From contig JAKQEK010000071.1 in assembly GCA_029558535.1 (NCBI GenBank), positions 1 to 64,000 on the forward strand: 64,000 nucleotides of DNA, read 5' to 3'. Shown here one piece after another: positions 54,726 to 64,000 of the stretch. Position 1 is the stretch's first letter. Every line of letters starts with the position of its first letter. Position numbers and translations under genes: made by a program. Source of the DNA: Bacteroidota bacterium (lineage in GTDB: Bacteria > Bacteroidota > Bacteroidia > Bacteroidales > ML635J-15). The notes beneath the pieces were generated by a model, which saw nothing but the letters and a program-made list of their open reading frames with translations, was not told the origin of the DNA and did not search any database.

Positions 54726-57700
54726 TTATAATTTGGTAACGTTGACCCAGGTTCCTTTTGTTCTGGCATAATTTGAGTCATCATACATAGTTTCACATAT
54801 AGTTGCAGGCAGATAATACTTTCCTTCATAGGTAGCATTAAGCATGACTCTATAAGTATAAACTGAGTTTTTATACATATTCAGATAGGTTAGTACTCTG
54901 TCATCCCTAATATCCTGATAAGTAAAATATGAATCCTGTCCCAGTTCAACAGTAAACAACCGTGAGTTTATTATTTCCCAACCCGATGGGAAGATTTGAG
55001 ATAATGCAACATTATCGAGGCTCTTATAACCTGAAGTATTTGTTAAAGTGATTGTTGCAATAAAATCAGTTCCTTGTGGGATATTGGTAACATCAATTGG
55101 ATTACCACTAGGATAAGTATAATTAACTGTCATTTTTATGTTTGAAGATGCTTCAGTTTCATTTCCGGCTAAAGGAATTCCTTTACGTATAATCCTGATA
55201 AACAACATTTTATCATCAGTTGTTTTAAGTATAAATTCATTTTTCTCTTTGTCAGGGACATCTAATTTTGTTTTATAAACAGGTTTGCCGGATTTGGCAG
55301 TGAAATTCTTACCATTAAGAGTGTAATTGCAATCAATTTTGTCTGATGATCCGTATTTCTTAACAAACTTGGATGCAGCCATCAGAGCGTATGCAGTTGT
55401 TTGTGTTGAAGCATATTTTGTAGTTCCCATGTACTCTGAAATACTTCTTAAAACCATAAAGGCTTTTTCTTTTTCGCCAAGCTCTGTTAGAGTTTCGAGT
55501 ATCATTGCTTTATCTCTGATATCTGAACCATAAGTTCCCGATAATTCGAAATAAATCTTAACTTCAGTACTTAAATTACTAATCATTTGTTTTGCAATTG
55601 ATTCTTTACCGCACAAAGTATAAGCTCCAGCTAGTCTCCAGGTTGTTACATTGCTTATTTTTGCTTCTTTTAGTCTGTTCATAGCGCTCTTGTCAGGTTG
55701 CCCTGCAAGTGCCAGAGTATATAGCCTGTATGCCTGAGTCATCTGAGACATATTGCCGTCATCAGTCCATTTAGAGGCTTTTTGCTTCTGATAGTTTATC
55801 CAATTCGATTTAACATTTCCGGGAATAGTATAACCAAGTTTTTCAGCTTCTATCATAAAGTGACCTGCATAATTTGTTGCCCATTCAGAGACATCCCTAC
55901 CGCCCGGCCAGTAAGCAAAACCACCATTTGGCATTTGAAATCTCTGCAACTTATTTATACATGCATTTACATTTTTCTGAATATCTGCTTTTTGTTCAGC
56001 GGTTAATTCCATTAGCGATTCAAGATATAATTGTGGAAAGGCAGCCGAAACAGACTGTTCCAGACATCCATGAGGATAAGTTGTCAGAAAATGTAATCTT
56101 GCTTCAAGATTTAGTGGCGGAATTGAATATAATTCAAGGAAAGTTTCGTTTGTGCCTTCTATTCCAAATGCATCAAAAACTACTCTATACTCATCATTGC
56201 TGCTTATACCGTCAATAACGTCTGTCATTTTAGCATTAGCATGACTTATATCCATTTCAATATTATACTTTGAAACATGAGATCCGCTTGTAGCAGTAAT
56301 TTCAATTGAAGCAACGCCTGTTTTTGTGCCGGATTTTAGATTGAAAAATACATATTTCTCACCCTCTTTTGTGAAATTTAGTGTTTTGCTGGTTTGTCCG
56401 TCAATACTTAATAATCCGTTAGTTTTAACATTTATGCTCACATTTTTCACATCTGATTTCATTGCAAAAACAGTAATAGGTAAACTGAATGATTCGTTGG
56501 TGCCTAATTTCCTAGGTGCTGAACCTAAAATCATTAAAGGTTTTTTAACAGGAGTGGTCTTTTCTGCAGATCCAAATGAGTTTCCTTCGGCTGCAATTAC
56601 CATAGTCCTGACAGATCCTATATATTGTGGTAGTTGGATTGAATGTGTGTTTACTGCACCTGGGGCTAATGTTATTGGTCCAATAAATTTTACCATCGGT
56701 TTAAATCTTGTTGCTTGTAACAGTTCCTCCGGGGACATTTCATTATCACCACCTCCAATACTTAACATTTTACCTGCATCAATTGTAAATGCACCTACCA
56801 CAAAATCAAAAATATCCCAAGTCCTTACTCCCAAAGATCCTTTGCTGTAGAAATAAGCCCATGGATCAGGAGTGTTAAATTTAGTAATATTTAACAATCC
56901 TTCATCTACCATGGCGAGAGTATACGTCATCGGTTTTCCGCTTTGTTCTCTGATTTGTATTAATACCTTGCTTTCAGCCAGTAATTCGTCCTGCATCTTA
57001 ATTATTGGATACAGATGAGTCGCTGGGTCTTCAACAAGAATCGGGATTATTCCATACATACGTATTGGTAAATCATTTCCTGTTTGAGAGTGTTTCTGAA
57101 TGAAACTTACATTTACGTAAACATTTGGAGCCATCTCGGATGTCGCTTCAAAATTTATTTCAAGATTGTTTCCGTTAGATTCGACCCAAAATGTTTTAAG
57201 AACCGTAAATGAATTTTCAATACTAACCAGTGCTTTGCCAGTACCACATGGAATGTCAATTTTTACGTTATCTCCAACATTATAATTTTCTTTATCAGAG
57301 GTCAAACTTAGCTTATCTATAGCTTCAGATTCTGTTGATCCTGAACTTGCATAATTACTTGCGTAAACTCTCATTGAGCTTGTATGACCGTCTTTAAAAT
57401 CCTTAACAACAATTAAATAATCTCCATTGTCTTCAAATGTCAGTTTGTCAGAAATTTTTCCATTTTTACATCTTAGTGTCTTTCTACTGATTGCATTATT
57501 ATAATTTGCAGTAATATAATCAGCTCCGTCGTATTGATAATCATACCACCATGAATATTCAATCATATAAATTGACAATTCAAGTTGTCTTTCATCTTTT
57601 GCAAGTTTTTGATCGGGGTCAACAGCAATGATATCGAGGTTAAGTTCTTTATTAATAGGTAAACTGTATGAATATTTATCCCGTTCACGAATTTTTATAC

Positions 57701-60377
57701 CGATAAATGCTTTGTAGGGGTAATAAATCACGTTTGTCTCACCAATACTGAATTCTCCGCTTTTTTCAAAAACTTTTGTAGTAAGTGCAGCATTTAAAAC
57801 GCCCGGAGCATTTTTAACTTTATCAAATTTTACAGGTGTTTTTATTTCTCCATTATTGTCTGTTTTAGCATTAAAAAGACTTTGAGTAGTAAAATCAAAT
57901 GAATTCATCTGATTATAAAAGTTGTAATCTGTATATTTATCAAAAGGACTATATCTTTCTGACAGACTTATTGATACTTCAGCGTTGAGGTCCACAGCAT
58001 CGGCGCCATGAAGCCATGTAGCTTTTATCAGAGCATTAACAGTCCCGTCTCCTGTCAGGTATCCTTTGTCGAGACTAAGATCTATGTTTAATCTGTTTGG
58101 CCGTATTGTTTCAACCATCAAACTTTTGGTAAAAACTTTACCGCCAATTGTAAATTTTGCGTAATAGTAGCCTGTTGGATCATTTTTCTCGGTCTTAAAT
58201 TTGAACACATGAAATCCTTTTTCATTCTTTTTTTGAACTTCATGATAAATTTCCTGATTTTTTGGATTATAAACTTCGAAAACTATTGGATGCCCTGTTG
58301 GAATAGGGTCCATGAGTTCATTTAGAATGAAACCTACATAAATTGAATCACCGGGACGCCATACGCCTCTTTCTGTATATATAAATGCTTTTGTACCATC
58401 TTGAGAGAACTCACCAGAAACATCAAATCCACTTGTGTTCAGCGATCCGTATTCTTCCAGTTTTAGATAAGACTTTTGATTGTTATAGCTTGCTACTACA
58501 AAAAATGCTTTATCATTAGCCGGAATTTCAATAACAGCCTTTCCTTCATAATCTGTACTTGAGGTTCCTATAACCTGTTGCTGGTAATTATAAACTTCAA
58601 CTTTTGCCGAACTGATAGCCTCTGCTGTTAGCAGATTAGTTACAAAAGTATATATTTTGTCGTCTTTTCCCTTTTTACAAATTAATCCAATATCCGATGC
58701 TAAAAGATTAAATTTTATGGAACGTCTGTAACCATAATAGTTGTTATTGCATGGGTCGTCATATGAATTATAATTTCTCGTTCTGTAACTATAGTAATCA
58801 TATTCGTCATAACCATATTCGTAATCATAGTCATAGCTATAGTCGTCGTAGTAATACTCATCATAGTAATAATCTTCATAATAGTATTCTTCATCTCCTT
58901 CATAACCGTAATTGCCTGTGTATGAATAATCTGTAAACCAACTCCAAATTCTTCCATCGTTTAGCTCTATCATATTATTTACAGGAGCCGTTGTGTTATT
59001 TTCTCCTTCTGTGCCGCAAGGGTATATAGCATTTTCTTTACGGAATCCGATTTCTATTCGATAAATAGCTCCGGGGTCAGTTTCAACAATGTCACTCAAA
59101 TTCAAATAAAATGTATTCCATTCGCCAAAATCTTCAACATCTGTTTGTTCCAGACTAATAGTTTTGTTTTTAACAACTTTACCTACACGATTTAAATTAT
59201 ATCCGCCACTAAGAGAATTGTCCTGCAAAAACTGGAGGATGTTGTTTTCAAAAATCTTAATTATTCTGACGTCAACAGCTTTGATGTTAACAGCTTTAAA
59301 AGATACAACCTGTCCTTCTGTAGTTGTAGGAATAATTACACCGGTTTCGCTAAGACTAAGTTCCGGTTTACGCATGGCAAAGCTAATACGATTGGTAACT
59401 CCGGCGTCTAATTTCTTATTATGAATATTGACAACCGATTTTGAAATTTTTAGATTATAACTTTTTGTCAGATTTTCTGTAGGAATAACTTTAACATTAT
59501 TATCCATAATAATATATTTGAGATTCTCTACGTCCGATAATGAGATTAGACCTTCAAGTAGTTGGTCTTCTTTAACAGGATCGGAAAATAAAATGTTTAT
59601 ATATTGTTCAGGAAATTGGTTAACCTGAATGTCTAATACGCAAAATTCATCTAGTGGTGGTACTTTTAATTCAGTTTCTCCAACGCTTTTCGAATTAATA
59701 GTTGAACCGTCATATTTTATTTTCAAGGTCTGATCTTTATTACCTCTGGTTATGTTTTTTATTGAAAATATATATTCTAATTCAGTAGCTTTTTCTATTT
59801 CAATATTTAAATCATCACCGCTAATTGATGCAGAAAGACACTTTTTCAAATCTTCTATGTTTTCTGAATCGTTAAGTATTATCTTTCCAAATACATCTTG
59901 TTTCTTGAAATCCTGGCGGTCGGTAGTAGTAATTCTGTCAATTTGCACATTTAAAACCTGATGCTTTGTTTGAACTCTAAAGACAAACTCTTGTGCAGAT
60001 TTATCAATATCGCTATTCAATTTTTCAAGATTAAAAGTAACAATGTAAGTTTTGCCTGATTCCAATGGTTTATCAGGTTTAAATTCAACAATATTATTAT
60101 CTTTCCAGCTTACAGTACCTTTAACTTTTGGATAAACTTCAATAATATTTGTTTTTTTCTTATCAATTGAGCTAAAAAATTGATCAGTTAACTGTATTGC
60201 AATTACATCATTTTTTGAAATTACTTCACCTGTGTATGCTGTAATGTATTCTTTAAAAAGTTCAGGATTAGATAATTTGAATTTCTTTTCTCCTCTAAAC
60301 ATGCTGATTACAACTATCAAAATAGTCGCAGCCAATGCGATACCACTGATCCAGTAAATAATTTTGGTATTTTTCAT
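54726..60377 (-). CDS. Bacterial alpha-2-macroglobulin family protein with Tyr/Asp-rich insert
   Basis: Periplasmic protease-trap-like protein of 1883 residues, one of the largest products here. A membrane anchor (7-27) without a lipobox tethers it to the inner membrane. Macroglobulin-like domains follow: YIVTFNLEKL early, then GVWRPGDSIYVGFILNELMDPIPTG and a central A2M module (DPWAYFYSKGSLGVRTWDIFDFVVGAF, then GPITLAPGAVNTHSIQLPQYIG). The thioester motif GCLEQ has Cys1438 and Gln1441, with a terpenoid-cyclase-like domain after it. Residues about 489-550 are a Tyr/Asp/Glu-rich insert. Family members inhibit proteases by covalent trapping; pbpC, the usual partner, is absent nearby. Confidence 0.92.
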   Translation of the reverse strand: MKNTKIIYWISGIALAATILIVVISMFRGEKKFKLSNPELFKEYITAYTGEVISKNDVIAIQLTDQFFSSIDKKKTNIIEVYPKVKGTVSWKDNNIVEFKPDKPLESGKTYIVTFNLEKLNSDIDKSAQEFVFRVQTKHQVLNVQIDRITTTDRQDFKKQDVFGKIILNDSENIEDLKKCLSASISGDDLNIEIEKATELEYIFSIKNITRGNKDQTLKIKYDGSTINSKSVGETELKVPPLDEFCVLDIQVNQFPEQYINILFSDPVKEDQLLEGLISLSDVENLKYIIMDNNVKVIPTENLTKSYNLKISKSVVNIHNKKLDAGVTNRISFAMRKPELSLSETGVIIPTTTEGQVVSFKAVNIKAVDVRIIKIFENNILQFLQDNSLSGGYNLNRVGKVVKNKTISLEQTDVEDFGEWNTFYLNLSDIVETDPGAIYRIEIGFRKENAIYPCGTEGENNTTAPVNNMIELNDGRIWSWFTDYSYTGNYGYEGDEEYYYEDYYYDEYYYDDYSYDYDYEYGYDEYDYYSYRTRNYNSYDDPCNNNYYGYRRSIKFNLLASDIGLICKKGKDDKIYTFVTNLLTAEAISSAKVEVYNYQQQVIGTSSTDYEGKAVIEIPANDKAFFVVASYNNQKSYLKLEEYGSLNTSGFDVSGEFSQDGTKAFIYTERGVWRPGDSIYVGFILNELMDPIPTGHPIVFEVYNPKNQEIYHEVQKKNEKGFHVFKFKTEKNDPTGYYYAKFTIGGKVFTKSLMVETIRPNRLNIDLSLDKGYLTGDGTVNALIKATWLHGADAVDLNAEVSISLSERYSPFDKYTDYNFYNQMNSFDFTTQSLFNAKTDNNGEIKTPVKFDKVKNAPGVLNAALTTKVFEKSGEFSIGETNVIYYPYKAFIGIKIRERDKYSYSLPINKELNLDIIAVDPDQKLAKDERQLELSIYMIEYSWWYDYQYDGADYITANYNNAISRKTLRCKNGKISDKLTFEDNGDYLIVVKDFKDGHTSSMRVYASNYASSGSTESEAIDKLSLTSDKENYNVGDNVKIDIPCGTGKALVSIENSFTVLKTFWVESNGNNLEINFEATSEMAPNVYVNVSFIQKHSQTGNDLPIRMYGIIPILVEDPATHLYPIIKMQDELLAESKVLIQIREQSGKPMTYTLAMVDEGLLNITKFNTPDPWAYFYSKGSLGVRTWDIFDFVVGAFTIDAGKMLSIGGGDNEMSPEELLQATRFKPMVKFIGPITLAPGAVNTHSIQLPQYIGSVRTMVIAAEGNSFGSAEKTTPVKKPLMILGSAPRKLGTNESFSLPITVFAMKSDVKNVSINVKTNGLLSIDGQTSKTLNFTKEGEKYVFFNLKSGTKTGVASIEITATSGSHVSKYNIEMDISHANAKMTDVIDGISSNDEYRVVFDAFGIEGTNETFLELYSIPPLNLEARLHFLTTYPHGCLEQSVSAAFPQLYLESLMELTAEQKADIQKNVNACINKLQRFQMPNGGFAYWPGGRDVSEWATNYAGHFMIEAEKLGYTIPGNVKSNWINYQKQKASKWTDDGNMSQMTQAYRLYTLALAGQPDKSAMNRLKEAKISNVTTWRLAGAYTLCGKESIAKQMISNLSTEVKIYFELSGTYGSDIRDKAMILETLTELGEKEKAFMVLRSISEYMGTTKYASTQTTAYALMAASKFVKKYGSSDKIDCNYTLNGKNFTAKSGKPVYKTKLDVPDKEKNEFILKTTDDKMLFIRIIRKGIPLAGNETEASSNIKMTVNYTYPSGNPIDVTNIPQGTDFIATITLTNTSGYKSLDNVALSQIFPSGWEIINSRLFTVELGQDSYFTYQDIRDDRVLTYLNMYKNSVYTYRVMLNATYEGKYYLPATICETMYDDSNYARTKGTWVNVTKL

Positions 60378-60465
60378 TATAGATAAATTATGGGTTTATA
60401 CTAGTACAAACATAAAAAATTTAAAACGAATAGGGTAGGCAATTAAGTATTTATAACTGTGAAAA

Positions 60466-60497
60466 ATAAAAAAGATATTAACGATTGTTAATATCTT
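60466..60497 (-). terminator. clpC intrinsic terminator
   Basis: Arms aagatattaac (60472-60482) and gttaatatctt (60487-60497) pair perfectly over 11 bp around gatt. On the minus strand the stem is followed by TTTTTTATTTTT. It lies 28 nt past the clpC stop. Confidence 0.8.
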
Positions 60498-60524
60498 CCT
60501 AATATCATTTATTAAAAACAAATA

Positions 60525-63053
60525 CTATTCTTTGTCTTTACTTATTTTAATAGTGATTCCTGTTTTTTCACTAAACCCGACAGTAATTGTATCACCTTGT
60601 GATATCTCTGCTTTAATAATAGTTTCGGCCATAGCATCTTCAACATATTTTTGAAGTGCTCTTTTTAATGGTCTGGCACCAAATTTTGGGTCAAAACCTC
60701 TTTCAGCAATATAACTTTTAGCAGCCGGAGTAAGTTTAATATAATAACCAAGTTCTTTAACTCTATTATATAAACCTTTCAACTCTATATCAATTATTTT
60801 GAAAATGTCTTCTTTTGAAAGCGAATTAAATAGAACGACATCGTCAATACGATTTAAAAATTCCGGAGCAAAAGCTTTCTTTAATGCTGCTTCAATAATA
60901 CTTTTAGCATTTGCATCAATACTTGCTTTTCTTGCAGTGGTATCAAAACCGACGCCTTTACCATATTCAGACAGTTGTCTTGTCCCAATGTTTGAGGTCA
61001 TGATAACTATAGAATTTCTGAAATCAATTCTTCTACCAAGGCTATCAGTTAGTCTTCCTTCGTCTAAAACCTGAAGCAAAATATGAAATACGTCAGGATG
61101 AGCTTTTTCTATTTCGTCTAATAATACGACAGAATAGGGTTTACGTCTTACTTTTTCAGTGAGTTGGCCGCCTTCTTCATAGCCAACATATCCGGGAGGT
61201 GCTCCAACTAAACGAGATACGGAAAATTTCTCCATATATTCGCTCATATCTATTCTAATAAGAGCATCTTCTGTGTCGAACAGATATTTAGCCAAAACCT
61301 TTGCCAATTGCGTTTTCCCGACTCCTGTAGGACCAAGAAATACAAATGTCCCAATAGGTTTATTAGGGTCTTTTAATCCAGCGCGGTTACGTTGAATTGC
61401 CTGAACGACTTTTTTAATTGCATTTTCTTGGCCAATTACACTACCCGCAAGTTCTGCCTCCATTTGTAATAATCTGTTACCTTCGGTCTGAGCAATTCTT
61501 CTAACAGGTACACCTGTCATCATAGCAACAACTTCTGCTACATTTTCTTCATCAACAGTTTCGCGTCTTTCACTAATTTCTTTTATCCACTGATCTTTAG
61601 CAAGTTCAATTGCATTTTCAATTTCTCTCTCTTTGTCACGCATAGAAGCAGCTTTTTCGAACTGCTGATCTTTTACAGCTTTAAGCTTCATATTTCGTGC
61701 ATTCTGAAGATCTTCTTCAAGCTTAATAATTTTATTTGGCACAGAAGCAGTAGAAATATGAACTCTGGAGCCGGCTTCATCAAGAGCATCAATTGCCTTG
61801 TCGGGTAATGCCCTGTCGCTAACGTAACGCATGGTTAGTTTAACGCAGGCTTCTAAGGCGTGGTCTGTATATGTTACCTTATGATGGTCTTCGTATTTTT
61901 CCTTAATTTTATGAAGAATCATTAATGTCTCGTCAGGACTGGTTGCTTCAACCATTACTTTTTGAAAACGGCGTTCTAAAGCTCCGTCTTTTTCAATATT
62001 TTGTCTGTATTCGTCAAGAGTTGTTGCACCAATACATTGTATTTCGCCTCTTGCTAATGCTGGTTTTAACATGTTGGCAGCATCTAGTGAGCCTGTTGTA
62101 CCCCCGGCACCGACAATAGTATGAATTTCGTCAATAAACAATATTACATCATTTGCTTTTACTAATTCATCAATTATGGCTTTCATTCTTTCCTCAAATT
62201 GTCCACGATATTTTGTTCCTGCAACAATTGAAGCCATGTCAAGAGTAATTACTCTTTTATCAAAAAGCAAATGAGATACTTTTTTTTGTATTATTCTTGC
62301 AGCAAGACCTTCGACAATAGCAGATTTTCCTACACCGGGCTCACCAATCAACACAGGATTGTTCTTTTTTCTTCTTGACAATATCTGAGAAATACGTTCA
62401 ATTTCCGTATCTCTACCAACAATTGGGTCAAGTTTGCCTTCTTCAACAGCTTTTGTGAGGTCCACGCCAAAACTGTCAAGTACCGGAGTGTCCGATTTCG
62501 ATTTACTCGTTGTCCTTCTTGATGCACCTGGATCTGCCGATGAACTTCCATAAGGTCCGGAACCGGAATCTTCGTTTTCATCTTCATCATCATCATCAGA
62601 AGACGCAGAACCTGTAAACTCACTCATTTCCATACTCATTTTTACCATATCATATTCAATACTAAATTCATCCAGTAATTGTGAAAAGCGGCTTGGAACT
62701 TTTAATATAGCAAGAAGTAAATGTCCAGTATTTATTTCGTCAGAGTTAAGAGATATGGCTTCCGAATACATAAATTTCTGAATTCTTTCTGTAGTCTTTG
62801 TAGGAACCACTTTATCCATATCATCCATAGTTAGCTCGTTGTTAATATTTTTTACGTGAGCTTCTATTTTTTCTTTTAGTTCGTGTATATTTATGTCCAA
62901 TTCTTTTAGTATATCCACAGCTTCGCAAGACGATTCGCGTAAAATACCAAGAAACAGATGTTCAGGTCCTAAATAATCATTGCCAAGCCTAATGGCTTCC
63001 TCTTTACTGTATTGAATAACATCAAGCAATGACTGAGAAAATTTTCTTTTCAT
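60525..63053 (-). CDS. clpC: ATP-dependent Clp protease ATPase subunit ClpC
   Basis: Hsp100 unfoldase of 842 residues that feeds substrates to ClpP and disaggregates proteins. It has the N domain ([31 protein letters not shown]), an acidic Ser/Asp-rich linker (about 150-185), the first AAA module with [26 protein letters not shown] and LDEAGSRV, a UVR motif in the middle region ([16 protein letters not shown]), which marks ClpC rather than ClpB or ClpA, and the second module with [37 protein letters not shown] and [14 protein letters not shown]. It is divergent from gyrA. Confidence 0.97.
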   Translation of the reverse strand: MKRKFSQSLLDVIQYSKEEAIRLGNDYLGPEHLFLGILRESSCEAVDILKELDINIHELKEKIEAHVKNINNELTMDDMDKVVPTKTTERIQKFMYSEAISLNSDEINTGHLLLAILKVPSRFSQLLDEFSIEYDMVKMSMEMSEFTGSASSDDDDEDENEDSGSGPYGSSSADPGASRRTTSKSKSDTPVLDSFGVDLTKAVEEGKLDPIVGRDTEIERISQILSRRKKNNPVLIGEPGVGKSAIVEGLAARIIQKKVSHLLFDKRVITLDMASIVAGTKYRGQFEERMKAIIDELVKANDVILFIDEIHTIVGAGGTTGSLDAANMLKPALARGEIQCIGATTLDEYRQNIEKDGALERRFQKVMVEATSPDETLMILHKIKEKYEDHHKVTYTDHALEACVKLTMRYVSDRALPDKAIDALDEAGSRVHISTASVPNKIIKLEEDLQNARNMKLKAVKDQQFEKAASMRDKEREIENAIELAKDQWIKEISERRETVDEENVAEVVAMMTGVPVRRIAQTEGNRLLQMEAELAGSVIGQENAIKKVVQAIQRNRAGLKDPNKPIGTFVFLGPTGVGKTQLAKVLAKYLFDTEDALIRIDMSEYMEKFSVSRLVGAPPGYVGYEEGGQLTEKVRRKPYSVVLLDEIEKAHPDVFHILLQVLDEGRLTDSLGRRIDFRNSIVIMTSNIGTRQLSEYGKGVGFDTTARKASIDANAKSIIEAALKKAFAPEFLNRIDDVVLFNSLSKEDIFKIIDIELKGLYNRVKELGYYIKLTPAAKSYIAERGFDPKFGARPLKRALQKYVEDAMAETIIKAEISQGDTITVGFSEKTGITIKISKDKE

Positions 63054-63413
63054 ATATATTATCTAATTCAACTTTAAAAATATAAAACTATTTATTACAA
63101 ACGAATAAATGATGTATTATTTTACAAAATTACTAATAATTTTGTTAATATCGATATTAGTAAATAAGAGAAGCTTAGTTTTTGATTTTTTTAAGTTTTG
63201 TAATAATGATTTTCATTGGAAAATGCAGTTACTTAAATTAACTTAAACAATGATTAAGATGCAAATCAGACAAATTTTTATAAACATAAATTGTTGAAAA
63301 GTAACCACAATCTTGAAAAATTTAACAAAAGAAAAGTACTATTTTAGTAAACTTTTTAAAAAATACACAAAAGGTTGAAATATAGTGAAATAGAAATTTA
63401 AAATCAAAGGATT
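63054..63413. other. Divergent clpC / gyrA intergenic region
   Basis: 360 bp. The palindrome and clpC -7 element are listed separately. On the gyrA side the 250 bp before the ATG is AT-rich, and I found no convincing TAnnTTTG promoter. Confidence 0.5.
63125..63163. promoter_or_regulatory. clpC -7 element overlapping nested palindromes
   Basis: TAATTTTG on the minus strand (plus-strand caaaatta, 63125-63132) is a -7 match 72 bp before the clpC ATG. Next to it, ttactaata (63130-63138) pairs with tattagtaa (63155-63163), and taatatcgatatta (63146-63159) is a perfect 14-bp palindrome, placed near where a -33 element would be. A regulator site for clpC is plausible. Confidence 0.45.
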
Positions 63414-64000
63414 ATGTCGGAAGAAGGAAGAGGATCAAGAATCCTGGAGATAAACATCGAGGATGAAATGAAGTCAGCATACATTGATTATTCAATGTCT
63501 GTTATTGTATCAAGAGCATTACCAGATGTGCGAGATGGATTAAAGCCTGTGCAGAGAAGGATTCTGTACGGAATGTCAGAATTGGGACTATTGTCAAATA
63601 AAACATATAAAAAGTCTGCAAGAATTGTTGGTGAGGTTTTAGGTAAATATCACCCACATGGTGATTCATCGGTTTACATGGCTATGGTTCGTATGGCTCA
63701 GGAATGGTCATTAAGATATATGTTAGTTGATGGACAGGGGAACTTTGGTTCTGTTGATGGAGATAGTCCTGCAGCAATGCGTTATACTGAGGCAAAAATG
63801 GCTAAAATAGCTGACGAAATTCTTGCAGATATTGACAAAGAAACTGTTGATTTTCAGCTTAATTTTGATGATTCTTTGGAAGAACCTACGGTAATGCCTA
63901 CAAAATTACCGAATTTGTTAATTAATGGCGCAAGTGGTATTGCCGTTGGTATGGCAACAAATATGGCTCCTCACAATTTAGGTCAAACTATAGATAGTAT
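63414..64000 (+). CDS. gyrA: DNA gyrase subunit A, N-terminal part (open at right edge)
   Basis: The first 195 codons of GyrA, running off the window. The N terminus [20 protein letters not shown] and [21 protein letters not shown] are typical. The quinolone-resistance region reads [20 protein letters not shown], with Ser at the E. coli S83 place. The catalytic Tyr is in AAMRYTEAK (E. coli Y122), followed by [27 protein letters not shown]. Gyrase introduces negative supercoils with GyrB. ParC-type paralogues exist, but [10 protein letters not shown] and the [13 protein letters not shown] region fit GyrA best. Confidence 0.92.
   Translation, partial: MSEEGRGSRILEINIEDEMKSAYIDYSMSVIVSRALPDVRDGLKPVQRRILYGMSELGLLSNKTYKKSARIVGEVLGKYHPHGDSSVYMAMVRMAQEWSLRYMLVDGQGNFGSVDGDSPAAMRYTEAKMAKIADEILADIDKETVDFQLNFDDSLEEPTVMPTKLPNLLINGASGIAVGMATNMAPHNLGQTIDS

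Noticed and set aside
1..64000. tRNA, rRNA, prophage, toxin-antitoxin or restriction-modification genes
   Set aside because: I looked for characteristic motifs and found none apart from the IS110 element and the XRE regulator, which has no adjacent toxin-like gene.

Overview
The window is AT-rich, gene-dense DNA from a member of the Bacteroidota, most likely a Bacteroidales-like organism. The evidence is a gliding/type IX secretion (T9SS) C-terminal domain of the CHU_C type, a second T9SS-sorted protein, a fused MurF-alanine racemase, adjacent hpt and adk, promoters with the Bacteroidota TAnnTTTG -7 element, and start codons that follow A-rich leaders rather than Shine-Dalgarno sequences. No rRNA, tRNA, CRISPR array or prophage was seen. 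Several start codons below were moved from an upstream TTG or GTG to the first conserved ATG.

Layout. 0.3-4.5 kb (mostly minus): a Nudix hydrolase, a PPP-type phosphatase translationally coupled to an AlbA_2 protein, ornithine aminotransferase and a two-OB-fold lipoprotein. 4.5-11.1 kb (plus): ffh, folD, a CitE/HpcH-like protein, then a tightly overlapping SDR-cysQ-cstA unit. 11.4-16.4 kb: a 1675-residue modular surface protein. 16.5-25.4 kb: valS; hpt and a tandem-duplicated adk on the minus strand; purE; and three overlapping genes (outer-membrane barrel, helix-hairpin-helix barrel protein, unknown). 25.4-34.9 kb: universal stress protein, recJ, lysS-NhaC transporter-small Cys-tail protein, a glycosyltransferase and murB. 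34.9-38.6 kb is the accessory patch: large hairpins, an IS110-family element with a bridge-RNA-like upstream region, a remnant of a T9SS gene end and an intact T9SS cargo gene. 38.6-44.3 kb: a zinc-ribbon/Tim44-like/TerB-like membrane protein, a YciB-like/Nudix fusion, a 1.2 kb AT-rich regulatory region ahead of an XRE regulator, and asparaginase. 44.5-54.4 kb: murF-alr and tdk (coupled), a conserved unknown, an M28 peptidase and rsmI (overlapping), two secreted unknowns and dnaK. 54.7-64 kb: a very large alpha-2-macroglobulin, clpC and the start of gyrA.

The chromosomal genes are mostly housekeeping: translation, protein targeting and folding, nucleotide and folate metabolism, cell wall synthesis, and DNA repair and topology. 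The unusual content is between genes. (1) A repeat family of about 146-202 bp has terminal inverted repeats and conserved internal hairpins; three clear copies all sit at the 3' ends of transcription units. (2) An array of palindromic ATTACA-NN-TGTAAT sites lies upstream of the XRE gene, and some of these sites contain the TAnnTTTG promoter element. (3) The IS110 upstream region folds into two loops resembling a bridge RNA. (4) Several large perfect or near-perfect hairpins have no assigned role. Unusual proteins include an adenylate kinase whose second domain has lost key residues, a septation-protein-like/Nudix fusion, and a Tyr/Asp-rich insert in the macroglobulin.
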